A stretch of 16,057 nt of DNA from UBA1306 sp964396415 (lineage in GTDB: Bacteria > Spirochaetota > Spirochaetia > Treponematales > Rectinemataceae), in NCBI GenBank assembly GCA_964396415.1, contig CAYNFM010000079.1, positions 1 through 16,057 on the forward strand, given 5' to 3'. A model generated the notes under the pieces. The model saw only the letters and a list, made by a program, of their open reading frames with translations, did not search any database and had not been told where the DNA came from. Below, piece after piece: positions 8,017 through 14,514 of this stretch (position 1 is the first letter of the stretch; every line of letters starts with the position of its first letter). The translations under genes were made by a program, and so were the position numbers.

Positions 8017-8835
8017 CTATCTCCGGTCCAGACGCTTGGCGAAATCCTGCATGCCTTTGACGACGGCCAAGGTCATGAGGATCATCACCAGGGCTATCAC
8101 GCCCGCCCCGGTCCAGTCGGAAAGGCTCATCGCGCGCTGATAGATCAGCGTCGCGAGCAGCATGTTCCTGTTGCCGCCGAGGAGGGTCGGCGTGGTATAC
8201 GCGGTGATGGCGCCGGTGAACACGAGGACGCCGCCCACCAGGATGCCGGGGAGGCTCAAGGGAAACACGACCTTCATGAACGCGACGAAACGGCTCGCGC
8301 CCAGGCTCGCGGCGGCTTCCGTCACGTCCTCCTCGATATTGTCCATGCTCCCCACCAGGGTGACGAGCATGAGGGGCAGGAAGAGATAGACGGTGCCGAC
8401 GAGGATCGAAAATTCGGTGTACAGGAGGGTCAGGGGCCTGTCGATCCACTTGAGCGCCAATAGGAGAGAATTCACCACGCCCTCGCGCCCCAGGATGATG
8501 ATCCATGCGAAGGCCCGCACCACGGAGTTGGTAAGCAGGGGAAAAATCGAAACGGCCATCAGGATGGATTTAGTCCGTCCGCTTCGGCGGGAAATGTAAT
8601 AGGCGGTCGGCAGCCCCAGGATGACGCAGACCATGGTCGCGACGAGGCCGATCCGGACCGTCCGCGCGAAGACCCGCAGGTAATACGGATCGCCGAAAAA
8701 CGCGATATAGCGTCCGAGGAAGGGTCCGCCGGAGCCGAAGGTAGGCGCCAGGACCACGATGAGGGGGTAGAAAAGAAAGGCAGCCAACAGGAGGAGGCCC
8801 GGGGCGATCAGCGAGACATACAGCGATCTCCGCAT
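8017..8835 (-). CDS. ABC transporter permease, PotB-like
   Basis: This is the first gene of the uptake operon, encoding a 272-residue permease starting MRRSLYVSLIAPGLLLLAAFLFYP. It has six predicted membrane spans. The EAA motif is TEAAASLGASRFVAFMKVVFPLSLPGI in the C-terminal half, as in PotB/YdcU-type MetI-like permeases. I chose the ATG at 8835 because GAGGGAG lies five bases before it and the first membrane helix then starts at a normal distance. In-frame ATGs at 8859 and 8889 would add 8 or 18 residues without a better ribosome binding site. It lies divergent to the PaaX-like regulator across a 272-bp control region, the usual arrangement for a regulator and its target. Confidence 0.92.
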   Translation of the reverse strand: MRRSLYVSLIAPGLLLLAAFLFYPLIVVLAPTFGSGGPFLGRYIAFFGDPYYLRVFARTVRIGLVATMVCVILGLPTAYYISRRSGRTKSILMAVSIFPLLTNSVVRAFAWIIILGREGVVNSLLLALKWIDRPLTLLYTEFSILVGTVYLFLPLMLVTLVGSMDNIEEDVTEAAASLGASRFVAFMKVVFPLSLPGILVGGVLVFTGAITAYTTPTLLGGNRNMLLATLIYQRAMSLSDWTGAGVIALVMILMTLAVVKGMQDFAKRLDRR

Positions 8836-8926
8836 CCGCGCTCCCTCGATACTATCCATGAAAAAGCAAGCAACGTTTCCCCCAAACACTTCGGCGCAAC
8901 CGGTCCTTGCCGGCCGGGCCTCTTCA

Positions 8927-8955
8927 ACTCAAGCAGCGCTGGGAGATATTGTCAA
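8927..8955 (-). promoter_or_regulatory. Candidate promoter of the uptake operon
   Basis: Read on the minus strand, TTGACA occupies 8955-8950 and a weak -10 (TTGAGT, 8932-8927) follows after 17 bp. The -35 is a perfect consensus and lies inside TTGACAAT. The -10 match is poor, so either an activator is needed or another start site is used. The distance to the permease ATG (8835) would give a leader of roughly 85 bases. Confidence 0.4.
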
Positions 8956-9000
8956 TAGTCGCGGAGGGGATTTGGAACGATTCCCCGCGTGACTGCCTCC

Positions 9001-9025
9001 GGATACTCCGCGCCGCGGAGCATCC
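9001..9025. promoter_or_regulatory. 11-bp inverted repeat, candidate operator
   Basis: Arms GGATACTCCGC (9001-9011) and GCGGAGCATCC (9015-9025) pair at 10 of 11 positions around a 3-base centre. It lies between the facing TTGACA elements of the two divergent promoters, just upstream of the regulator's -35. There is no T-run on either side, so a terminator is unlikely. A binding site for the PaaX-like regulator is the simplest reading, though unproven. Confidence 0.5.
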
Positions 9026-9038
9026 TCCGGGCCGTCGC

Positions 9039-9065
9039 TTGACAATTCCGCAAGCTTGTTACAAT
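9039..9065 (+). promoter_or_regulatory. Candidate promoter of the PaaX-like regulator gene
   Basis: TTGACA (9039-9044) is a perfect -35 and TACAAT (9060-9065) a good -10. The 15-bp spacer is shorter than the optimal 17, which often marks a weak or activated promoter. The start codon is about 43 bases downstream. The TACAAT overlaps the left arm of the TTACAAT/ATTGTAA inverted repeat, so a protein bound there would compete with RNA polymerase. Confidence 0.5.
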
Positions 9066-9094
9066 GCTTACTAATAGAATTATTGATATTGTAA
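9059..9094. promoter_or_regulatory. TTACAAT...ATTGTAA inverted repeat, candidate operator
   Basis: Perfect 7-bp arms TTACAAT (9059-9065) and ATTGTAA (9088-9094) are separated by 22 bp of AT-rich sequence within otherwise GC-rich DNA. The left arm covers the predicted -10 of the regulator gene and the right arm falls in its leader. It may be an autoregulatory site. AT-rich promoter DNA produces such arms by chance, hence the moderate confidence. Confidence 0.35.
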
Positions 9095-9107
9095 TAGGGG
9101 TCCGGAA

Positions 9108-9923
9108 GTGCCGTTTCAAGATATGTTCCCCATCGCGACGAGCGAGCTTTTGCATTTCCCGATGATGTTTCCGGAGACGATGAGGGGAATGCATCTCCAG
9201 GGAATTCCCTATGCGAGACTCGAGTTCCTCTACGAAGTCGGCGCTCTCTTCGGCCTCGCGGAGGGCACCGTGAGGACGGCGCTCTCGCGGATGAAAAAGT
9301 CGGGCTATGTCGATGCGATAAAGTCCGGCTCCTCCACGCGATACCGCGTTTCGCCTCTGCAGATCGAGCTGATGAACAATATGGGGAAAAGGCGTCGGCG
9401 CAGGAAGAAGGGATTCGTCGTCGCCGTCTATTCGTTCGAGAGCGGAAGGGAAAAGGAGCGGGCCATGACGAGGTCCCTCCTGGAATACGCGGGATTCGTA
9501 CGCTTCGCGCAGAATTCGTATATCAACACGAGGATCGATCGGGCCGAGCTCAAGGCCAGGCTCAGGGAGTCGGGACTGTCGTCCAACGTCTTCCTCTTCG
9601 ACGTCGAGGACCTGATGGACGAGGACATGGAGCGGATGGCCTCGGCGTGGAAGATCCCCGAGCGCGCCGCCCATCTCGACTCATTCATGCGGGAGGTGAA
9701 GGCCTACGTCGACGAGTCCGACGGATCGGACAGCGATACCTTCCATCGCATGGCCGGAGCTTGGGTCGCCTATATCGTCCACGTCGAACGTACCGAGCCG
9801 CCCTTGCCGGAAGCGCTGCTGCCGGAGCGATACGCATATCCGATAATAGCCGACTACCTCCGAAGAACAAGCATCGGCAAAGCGAAGAAGATGATGCGCT
9901 ACTATCTCGCGAGGAACCGATGA
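9108..9923 (+). CDS. PaaX-like transcriptional regulator
   Basis: The 271-residue protein has a winged helix-turn-helix in the first 85 residues. It includes YARLEFLYEVGALFGLAEGTVRTALSRMKKSGYV (35-68), whose VRTALSRM recognition helix is typical of PaaX/GntR-related phenylacetate repressors. A basic stretch (MGKRRRRRKKG) leads into the middle domain, and the C-terminus has a PaaX-C-like ALLPERYAYPIIADYL segment. The GTG at 9108 follows GGGG by seven bases. An in-frame ATG five codons later has a poorer setting. PaaX proteins are ligand-responsive repressors, classically binding phenylacetyl-CoA. The neighbours here contain no phenylacetate genes, so the effector probably differs. It likely controls the divergent uptake operon and possibly its own downstream genes. 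The family assignment is from motif resemblance, not a search. Confidence 0.65.
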   Translation: MPFQDMFPIATSELLHFPMMFPETMRGMHLQGIPYARLEFLYEVGALFGLAEGTVRTALSRMKKSGYVDAIKSGSSTRYRVSPLQIELMNNMGKRRRRRKKGFVVAVYSFESGREKERAMTRSLLEYAGFVRFAQNSYINTRIDRAELKARLRESGLSSNVFLFDVEDLMDEDMERMASAWKIPERAAHLDSFMREVKAYVDESDGSDSDTFHRMAGAWVAYIVHVERTEPPLPEALLPERYAYPIIADYLRRTSIGKAKKMMRYYLARNR

Positions 9924-9942
9924 TTCGATCCGGAGGGAAGGG

Positions 9943-10047
9943 ATGAAGGCTCCATGGCCCGATCGCAAAGAGGCCGGCCTGCGAATCGCATTTCTTGTCG
10001 AGGGCGACGTCGTCAGGATAGAGGGATCGGCTATCGGCCGCCCGTAG
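9943..10047 (+). CDS. Small ORF of 34 residues, hypothetical
   Basis: ATG at 9943 is preceded by GGAGGGAAGGG, the best ribosome binding site in this gene group, and the frame runs to TAG at 10045. The product begins MKAPWPDRKEAG and ends SAIGRP. It has a short hydrophobic-to-acidic stretch (LRIAFLVEGDVVRIEG) but no clear membrane span or known motif. It lies 19 bases after the PaaX-like gene stop and 60 bases before the oxidoreductase start, all on one strand. It could be a small protein, a leader peptide, or a decayed gene end. Confidence 0.4.
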   Translation: MKAPWPDRKEAGLRIAFLVEGDVVRIEGSAIGRP

Positions 10048-10107
10048 ATTAAGGCGGTATCGGGGAAGACCCGAGACAATTTGGACCCTTCAAGGGGAGG
10101 AATAATC

Positions 10108-11604
10108 GTGGGTAGAAGCATGATCATCATCGGCGGAGGCATGGCCGGCCTATCGACGGGCTGCTACGCGCAGATGAACGGCTACGATTCCACGATATTC
10201 GAACGGCACAGCCTCCCCGGAGGCCTCTGCACCTCCTGGAAGCGCGGAGACTATACCTTCGACGGATGCGTACACTGGCTCGCCGGGAGTTCCGGCGACG
10301 GTCTTATGGGAAAGTACTGGAACGAGGTCGGCGCCCTCGAGGGGAGGGAGTTCGCCTACCACGAGGTTTTCACGCGGATCGAAACGGGAACTCATGACGA
10401 TATGAAGACGTTTACCGTCTACTCGGATGCCGACAGGACGAATGCCGGGATGAAGGCCATCGGTCCCGAGGACGGCTGTCGAATCGACGCCTTCACCGAC
10501 ATGATAAAAAGGTTCACGGGCTTCCCCTCGGCTTTCGACAAACCCTTCGAGCTGATGGGAATGCGCGATTATCTGGAGATGTTTCGATCGATGAGGCCCT
10601 ACCTCAAGGATTTCAACGCCTACAGGGACATGACGATAGGCGCCTATGCGAAGGGCTTCAGGAATCCCCATCTCCGCGAAGGCGTCGCGGGGATATTGGG
10701 CGACCCGGCTTTCTCCTTCCTCGCGGTCGTGTTGATGCTGGCGTGGCAGCACGACCGCAACGCGGGATATCCGATCGGAGGGTCCCTCGAATTCAGCCGC
10801 GCGATCGAGAAAAAATACGAGGAGCTGGGCGGGATATTTCGATGCTCCTCGCACGTGGGGAAGATCGTCGTCGAGCGAGACAAGGCTGTCGGCATAAGGC
10901 TCGACGACGGGACCGAGCGCTACGCCGATATCGTCGTCTCGGCCGCCGACGGATACGCGACGATCTTTGAAATGCTGTCCGGAAAATTTCTCGACCAAAA
11001 AATCCGCAAACGCTACGATAGCCTTCCGATCTTCGAGCCGCTCTTCTGTCTCTCGCTCGGAGTGCGTCGGGATTTCTCCGGGGAAGCCCCCCTATCGGTT
11101 CATATCCTCAGGCAGCCGATCGAGATCGAGAAGCGTGTTCAAACGAAGATCGGGATCAAGCATTATTGCTACGATAGGACGATGTCCCCGACCGGAAAAT
11201 CCGTCCTGCAGGTGCTGTATCCCTCGGATTACGACTACTGGAAGATCCTCGAGGAGGATCGTCGAGCTTATGAGGATGAAAAGACGAAAATCGCCCGGCG
11301 GCTCGTAGCCGCCCTCGAGGAATTCCATCCCGGGATCGGGAAGGATATCGAGGCACTCGATGTCGCCACGCCGCTGACCTTCGAGCGGTATACGGGGAAT
11401 AGGCGAGGCAGCTTCGAGGGCTGGTTCATGACGCCCAGGGCGATGACCATGCGCATGCCGAAGACCTTGCCGGGACTGAGAAATTTCTATATGGTCGGCC
11501 AGTGGGTCCAGCCGGGAGGGGGTTTGACCAATTCGCTCAAATCCGGCCGCGACCTCGTAAGCATCCTCTGCGCAAAAGACGGGCGCCCTTTTATGACTGC
11601 ATAG
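10108..11604 (+). CDS. FAD-dependent oxidoreductase, phytoene desaturase/RetSat-like
   Basis: The 498-residue flavoprotein is of the CrtI/carotenoid isomerase/retinol saturase superfamily. The N-terminal Rossmann motif is IIIGGGMAGLSTG with the following acidic residue in TIFERH. PGGLCTSWKRGDYTFDGCVHWLAG is the usual substrate-side signature of the group. The C-terminal FAD-contact segment is GLRNFYMVGQWVQPGGGLTNSLKSGRD. Members oxidise, reduce or isomerise hydrophobic polyenes or other lipophilic compounds, and the substrate here cannot be read from the sequence. No carotenoid genes (crtB, crtE) are nearby. I chose GTG at 10108 because GGGGAGG ends seven bases upstream. A TTG at 10081 is in frame, but the ribosome binding site lies inside that extension. 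It is probably co-transcribed with the PaaX-like regulator and the small ORF. Confidence 0.85.
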   Translation: MGRSMIIIGGGMAGLSTGCYAQMNGYDSTIFERHSLPGGLCTSWKRGDYTFDGCVHWLAGSSGDGLMGKYWNEVGALEGREFAYHEVFTRIETGTHDDMKTFTVYSDADRTNAGMKAIGPEDGCRIDAFTDMIKRFTGFPSAFDKPFELMGMRDYLEMFRSMRPYLKDFNAYRDMTIGAYAKGFRNPHLREGVAGILGDPAFSFLAVVLMLAWQHDRNAGYPIGGSLEFSRAIEKKYEELGGIFRCSSHVGKIVVERDKAVGIRLDDGTERYADIVVSAADGYATIFEMLSGKFLDQKIRKRYDSLPIFEPLFCLSLGVRRDFSGEAPLSVHILRQPIEIEKRVQTKIGIKHYCYDRTMSPTGKSVLQVLYPSDYDYWKILEEDRRAYEDEKTKIARRLVAALEEFHPGIGKDIEALDVATPLTFERYTGNRRGSFEGWFMTPRAMTMRMPKTLPGLRNFYMVGQWVQPGGGLTNSLKSGRDLVSILCAKDGRPFMTA

Positions 11605-11660
11605 CCGATCGCCGCCAATTGCTCAAAGACATCCATCGTTCTCATGGAACGCCCTTCGCC

Positions 11661-11814
11661 GACTTGGTCACGGTCACTGCCCAAGTTGGTCATGGCTATT
11701 GCCCAACTTGGCGACGGCTTCCGGCCAAGTTGGTCGCGACGGCCGCCTAACTTGGAAAATTCCGCCGATTAAGCTGGGCGCGTTCAATCACCAAGCTGGC
11801 TGAGCGGCGTTTAT
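11661..11814. repeat. Seven-unit, 22-bp phased array of CCAASTTGG palindromes
   Basis: Seven cores lie at exactly 22-bp steps: GACTTGG (11661), AAGTTGG (11683), AACTTGG (11705), AAGTTGG (11727), AACTTGG (11749), AAGCTGG (11771) and AAGCTGG (11793). The two bases before each core are CC in units 1-4 and 7, so the full site in units 2-4 is the dyad CCAA-S-TTGG; unit 7 reads CCAAGCTGG. The 15 bases between cores are similar among units 1-4 (TCACGG-like, then GCCC at the end) and diverge in units 5-7. Because each core is its own dyad, neighbouring cores can also pair as 9-bp stems with 13-base loops. The array fills most of the 217-bp space upstream of the HU-like gene. The 22-bp step equals about two helical turns. 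Confidence 0.85.
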
Positions 11815-11821
11815 TTCTCAT

Positions 11822-12589
11822 ATGGCACTCACTATTCGAGCAATGCGCAATAATCTCGGAACGAGCCAAAGCCCCTACTACGCTCTCGCCTCCTGGTCGG
11901 AGGTCGTGGAAAGCGAGGCTTTCATAGACCGCATGGCGGCGGGCAGGACGACGATTTCGAAGACCGATATTCTCGCCGTCTTCCAGTTGGCCCGCGAGGA
12001 GCTCGCCCGCCTCCTCTCCGAGGGTTGCTACGTAAAGACGCCCCTCGGCTCGGCCCTTCCCGTTGCCAGCGGCAGCTTCGGCTCCTTATTCGATCCTTTC
12101 CTCCCCAATAGCCTCGGATCGGGACACAGTCTCCGCATCGATTTCCGGATCGACCGGTCGATCGAGAAAGAAGCGCTTCATGGTATCAACTGCGTCCGCG
12201 ACAGGGAAGGGGATGGTCGCTTGCCCAGGCTCGCGGCCTTCGAGGCCTTGCCCTCGGGAAGCCGCGAGGTGGCGGAGGCGGGAGGGGCCATGCGGATATC
12301 GGGCTCGAGGCTGAAGTTCGACCCCGCGGACCGGAGACTCGGCCTTTTCCTCGAGGACGAGGCAGGGATCGAATCGCGCGCGGAAGTCTACGTTCTGGTC
12401 CAGCCTTCCACTCTCATCGCCCTCGTCCCCGCCGACGCGGCGCCAGGGAGCTATCGCCTTATCGTGAGAACGATATCGAAAGGCGGGGAAATACTGGAGG
12501 ACGCCTCGGTGGAGCGAATCAGGATGCTGGCCAGGCCCGTCAAGGGCCAAAGCCCCATCGATACCGCCTCAGCGACTCGGCCATCCTAG
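11822..12589 (+). CDS. HU-like DNA-binding domain protein with DUF4469 Ig-like C-terminus
   Basis: The 255-residue protein has an N-terminal domain (about 1-115) resembling the IHF/HU-related DNA-binding domain found with DUF4469. Its features are MALTIRAMRNNLG, the helical FIDRMAAGRTTISKTDILAVFQLAREELARLLSEGCYVKTPLG, and a beta-arm region. The C-terminal part (about 155-240) matches the DUF4469 Ig-like pattern, with MRISGSRLKFDP, GLFLEDEAG and ALVPADAAPGSYRLIVRT. Such proteins occur in Bacteroidetes and spirochaetes, and their role is not well established. No Shine-Dalgarno motif precedes the ATG at 11822, and the palindrome array ends 7 bp upstream, so the array must include the promoter or leader. 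Its last 21 bp overlap the convergent mutarotase-like gene. The family call rests on recognised patterns. Binding to the array is only inferred. Confidence 0.78.
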   Translation: MALTIRAMRNNLGTSQSPYYALASWSEVVESEAFIDRMAAGRTTISKTDILAVFQLAREELARLLSEGCYVKTPLGSALPVASGSFGSLFDPFLPNSLGSGHSLRIDFRIDRSIEKEALHGINCVRDREGDGRLPRLAAFEALPSGSREVAEAGGAMRISGSRLKFDPADRRLGLFLEDEAGIESRAEVYVLVQPSTLIALVPADAAPGSYRLIVRTISKGGEILEDASVERIRMLARPVKGQSPIDTASATRPS

Positions 12590-13711
12590 GGACCGGCGAA
12601 GGCGAGCGAAATCGCCCTCCAAGGCTACCCGCTGGTAGGCCTTCCTCCCTTTCAGGACTACGGAGGCGCCCTCCTCCTCGACGGCCAGAACGCCCTCGCG
12701 ATTGATCTCGGGCTTCAGCTCGACGAGGGCCGTCCCGTAGCACAGCCGCCTCTCACCGCCCCCTGGTATCTCGACGGTAGTCGGCAGCCCGAGAAGCTCC
12801 GGCTGCCCGAGCGAATAAGACAGGCCATTGGCGTAAGCGCCCGTCGCATTCTCCGTGCCGAGGCAAAAAGTCCGATCCTCGCCGCCCTCGGTCTCGGCCC
12901 AGGGCTTGAAGCGCCGGCCTCCATACTGCATCCACAGATCGTTGAAAGAGAGGGCTATCTCGCCGCGAGGCAGCGCGACGGCGCCGGGGAAGAAGCAGAG
13001 GTAGGCGAGCCCGAGCCGAGGATTGACCGCGCAGCTCCAGCCGAGGGATAGCTTGCGCGAAACCGCGCCGGTCGCGAAATCGGTACTGCCGACGAGACCG
13101 GGCACGAGCCCTATGTCGGCGACGCCTCCCACGCGGAGCGGGGCGGCGGCGAGGGAAGCGAACTCGGCGCCGAAGGCGAGACGCCCGGTGGGGTCGAATT
13201 CGGTCCCCTCGGGAGGGGTCCGGAATCGCTCAGCCGAGAGGCTGATCCTGCAGCCCGGCTCGAGGAAGGGCGAGCCGACGGTGTTATGGTGCCCGACGTT
13301 GATCGCCAGCGGCGCGTTCCCTCGATTGCGGATGGAGAGCAGGCTATAGTAGGCGCTCTGCCCCTCCAGGACCGTCATTCGCCGGCTCCAAGCGAGGGGC
13401 AGCTCGGTCGAGGGGCTTTCGAGCGAAAGCTCGCAATAAGCCTCGCCGCGCTCCGCGTCTACGCTTAAGCCATCGACCCGCCATTCCCCGTTCGCCGCCC
13501 AGCCGTGGGCCGGGACCGAAGCTCCGTCGACGACGCAATCAGGACCGAAATTGGGACTGCAAAGGAATTCACCCGCGATACGGCCGAGAAGGCCGCCCCC
13601 TTCCTCCTTCATCCTCTCGGGAGGGAGGCGAAAGGGCGGGAGCCAGTGGGCGTTGACGGTCCCCTGCGCCAGGCGAATCCCGAAGAGCGGAGTCATGCAG
13701 CCCTCGGGCTC
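12569..13711 (-). CDS. Galactose mutarotase-like / aldose 1-epimerase-related protein (5' end in gap)
   Basis: The 380 visible residues form a mostly beta-strand protein resembling the galactose mutarotase (aldose 1-epimerase/DUF4432-like) superfamily. GEFLCSPNFGPDC...PAHGWAANGEWRV stands where the family has its first substrate histidine region. A second catalytic-type segment is NVGHHNTVGSPFLEPG, and ELKPEIN lies near the end. Members interconvert sugar anomers or bind related sugars. With the PfkB kinase and sugar transporter upstream, it probably acts on the imported sugar. The frame enters the N run, and the visible start (EPEGCMTPLFGIRL) looks like a family interior, so 15-30 residues are probably missing. 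An internal ATG at 13696 with GAGGG upstream is the alternative start. Its stop overlaps the convergent HU-like gene by 21 bp. Exact activity is uncertain. Confidence 0.65.
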   Translation of the reverse strand, partial: EPEGCMTPLFGIRLAQGTVNAHWLPPFRLPPERMKEEGGGLLGRIAGEFLCSPNFGPDCVVDGASVPAHGWAANGEWRVDGLSVDAERGEAYCELSLESPSTELPLAWSRRMTVLEGQSAYYSLLSIRNRGNAPLAINVGHHNTVGSPFLEPGCRISLSAERFRTPPEGTEFDPTGRLAFGAEFASLAAAPLRVGGVADIGLVPGLVGSTDFATGAVSRKLSLGWSCAVNPRLGLAYLCFFPGAVALPRGEIALSFNDLWMQYGGRRFKPWAETEGGEDRTFCLGTENATGAYANGLSYSLGQPELLGLPTTVEIPGGGERRLCYGTALVELKPEINREGVLAVEEEGASVVLKGRKAYQRVALEGDFARLRRSLGWPSR

Positions 13712-13811
13712 NNNNNNNNNNNNNNNNNNNNNNNNNNNNNNNNNNNNNNNNNNNNNNNNNNNNNNNNNNNNNNNNNNNNNNNNNNNNNNNNNNNNNNNNN
13801 NNNNNNNNNNN
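13712..13811. other. Assembly gap 2 (100 N)
   Basis: Another run of exactly 100 N. PfkB kinases have about 300-320 residues and 203 are visible, so roughly 100 codons of kinase plus the start of the mutarotase-like gene must lie here. The true gap is probably 350 bp or more. The two genes appear joined in one frame by chance. Confidence 0.9.
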
Positions 13812-14421
13812 CGATCGCCGTCTCCGGCGCGGAGCCGGGATACAGCCATCCGAGGTCGTCGGAGCTGATCTTGATTACGGCGGACAAGGATGCCCAGCGT
13901 CGGAATCGATCGATGTATTCCGACCGACCCTCGATCAGCGAAGGGCGGATGTTGGGATCGAAGGATACGAGGAGCCGCCCCCGCTCGCGCGCGGCCAGAG
14001 CTTCGACGGTGGAGGCGATGGGCTCCTGCAGCATCGAGATCGACCCGATCATGAGGAAGCGCGCCTTAGGGGGAAGCCTCGGCGGCAAGTCCTCCGCGAC
14101 GAGGCTTCGGTCGGCGGCGCCCTCCGAATAGAAGGCGTAGCGCGCGTCACCGGAAGGCGATCGGCTCACGAAGGCGAGGGTGGCGGCCTGATCGCTGCGG
14201 GCGACCGACGAGGCATCGACCCGGTTGGCGACGAGCCTATCGTAGAGGCGGGTACCGAGGAAGTCCGTTCCGAGACGGCCCAGGAAGGAGACTTCGGCCC
14301 CGAGGCGGGCCGCCGCGATCGCCGTGTTGTAGGGACAGCCTCCGGGGCAGGCGAGGAAGGCGTCGGGGCGGTCCCCATAGGGCACCATGTCCATCAAGGC
14401 CTCGCCGCAGCACGCTATCAT
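13812..14421 (-). CDS. PfkB-family carbohydrate kinase, fructokinase-like (3' end lost in gap)
   Basis: The 203 visible residues are the N-terminal two-thirds of a ribokinase/PfkB-fold sugar kinase that phosphorylates a sugar with ATP in the cytosol. It begins MIACCGEALMDMVPYG, as fructokinases do. PfkB signature 1 is clear (27-51, PGGCPYNTAIAAARLGAEVSFLGRLG), followed by FDPNIRPSL (154-162) and the KISSDDLGWLYPG segment (184-196). The catalytic DTxGAGD signature would lie in the gap. The ATG at 14421 has AGGAGG five bases upstream. It follows the RbsB-like binding-protein gene after a 93-bp spacer containing a strong hairpin. Fructokinase is the closest look-alike, but the sugar is not certain. 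Confidence 0.85.
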
Positions 14422-14469
14422 GCAGTCCTCCTCCCTTGACGCTCGCGCCTCGACGCGCTCCCAACATAA

Positions 14470-14492
14470 GGGGCGGCCGCGACGGCCGCCCC
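14470..14492 (-). terminator. Strong GC hairpin between binding-protein and kinase genes
   Basis: A perfect 10-bp inverted repeat (GGGGCGGCCG, 14470-14479; CGGCCGCCCC, 14483-14492) encloses a 3-base loop. It begins 22 bases after the binding-protein stop on the minus strand. The downstream bases (CTTATGTT) are not a proper U-run. It is therefore more likely a partial terminator or a 3' mRNA-protecting hairpin, as often follows binding-protein genes, than a full operon end. Confidence 0.6.
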
Positions 14493-14514
14493 GAAAAGCA
14501 TGGCCTTGGCTACC

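Noticed and set aside
10081..10107. TTG at 10081 as start of the FAD oxidoreductase
   Set aside because: The GGGGAGG ribosome binding site lies inside this extension and points to GTG at 10108. The Rossmann motif then sits at its normal distance from the N-terminus.
11661..11814. CRISPR array
   Set aside because: Only about 7-9 bp are conserved per 22-bp unit, repeats are shorter than any CRISPR direct repeat, the spacers are related to each other, and no cas gene is present.
11661..11814. Plasmid origin iterons
   Set aside because: Spacing and unit size would fit, but no replication initiator or partition gene is seen and the surroundings are ordinary metabolic operons.
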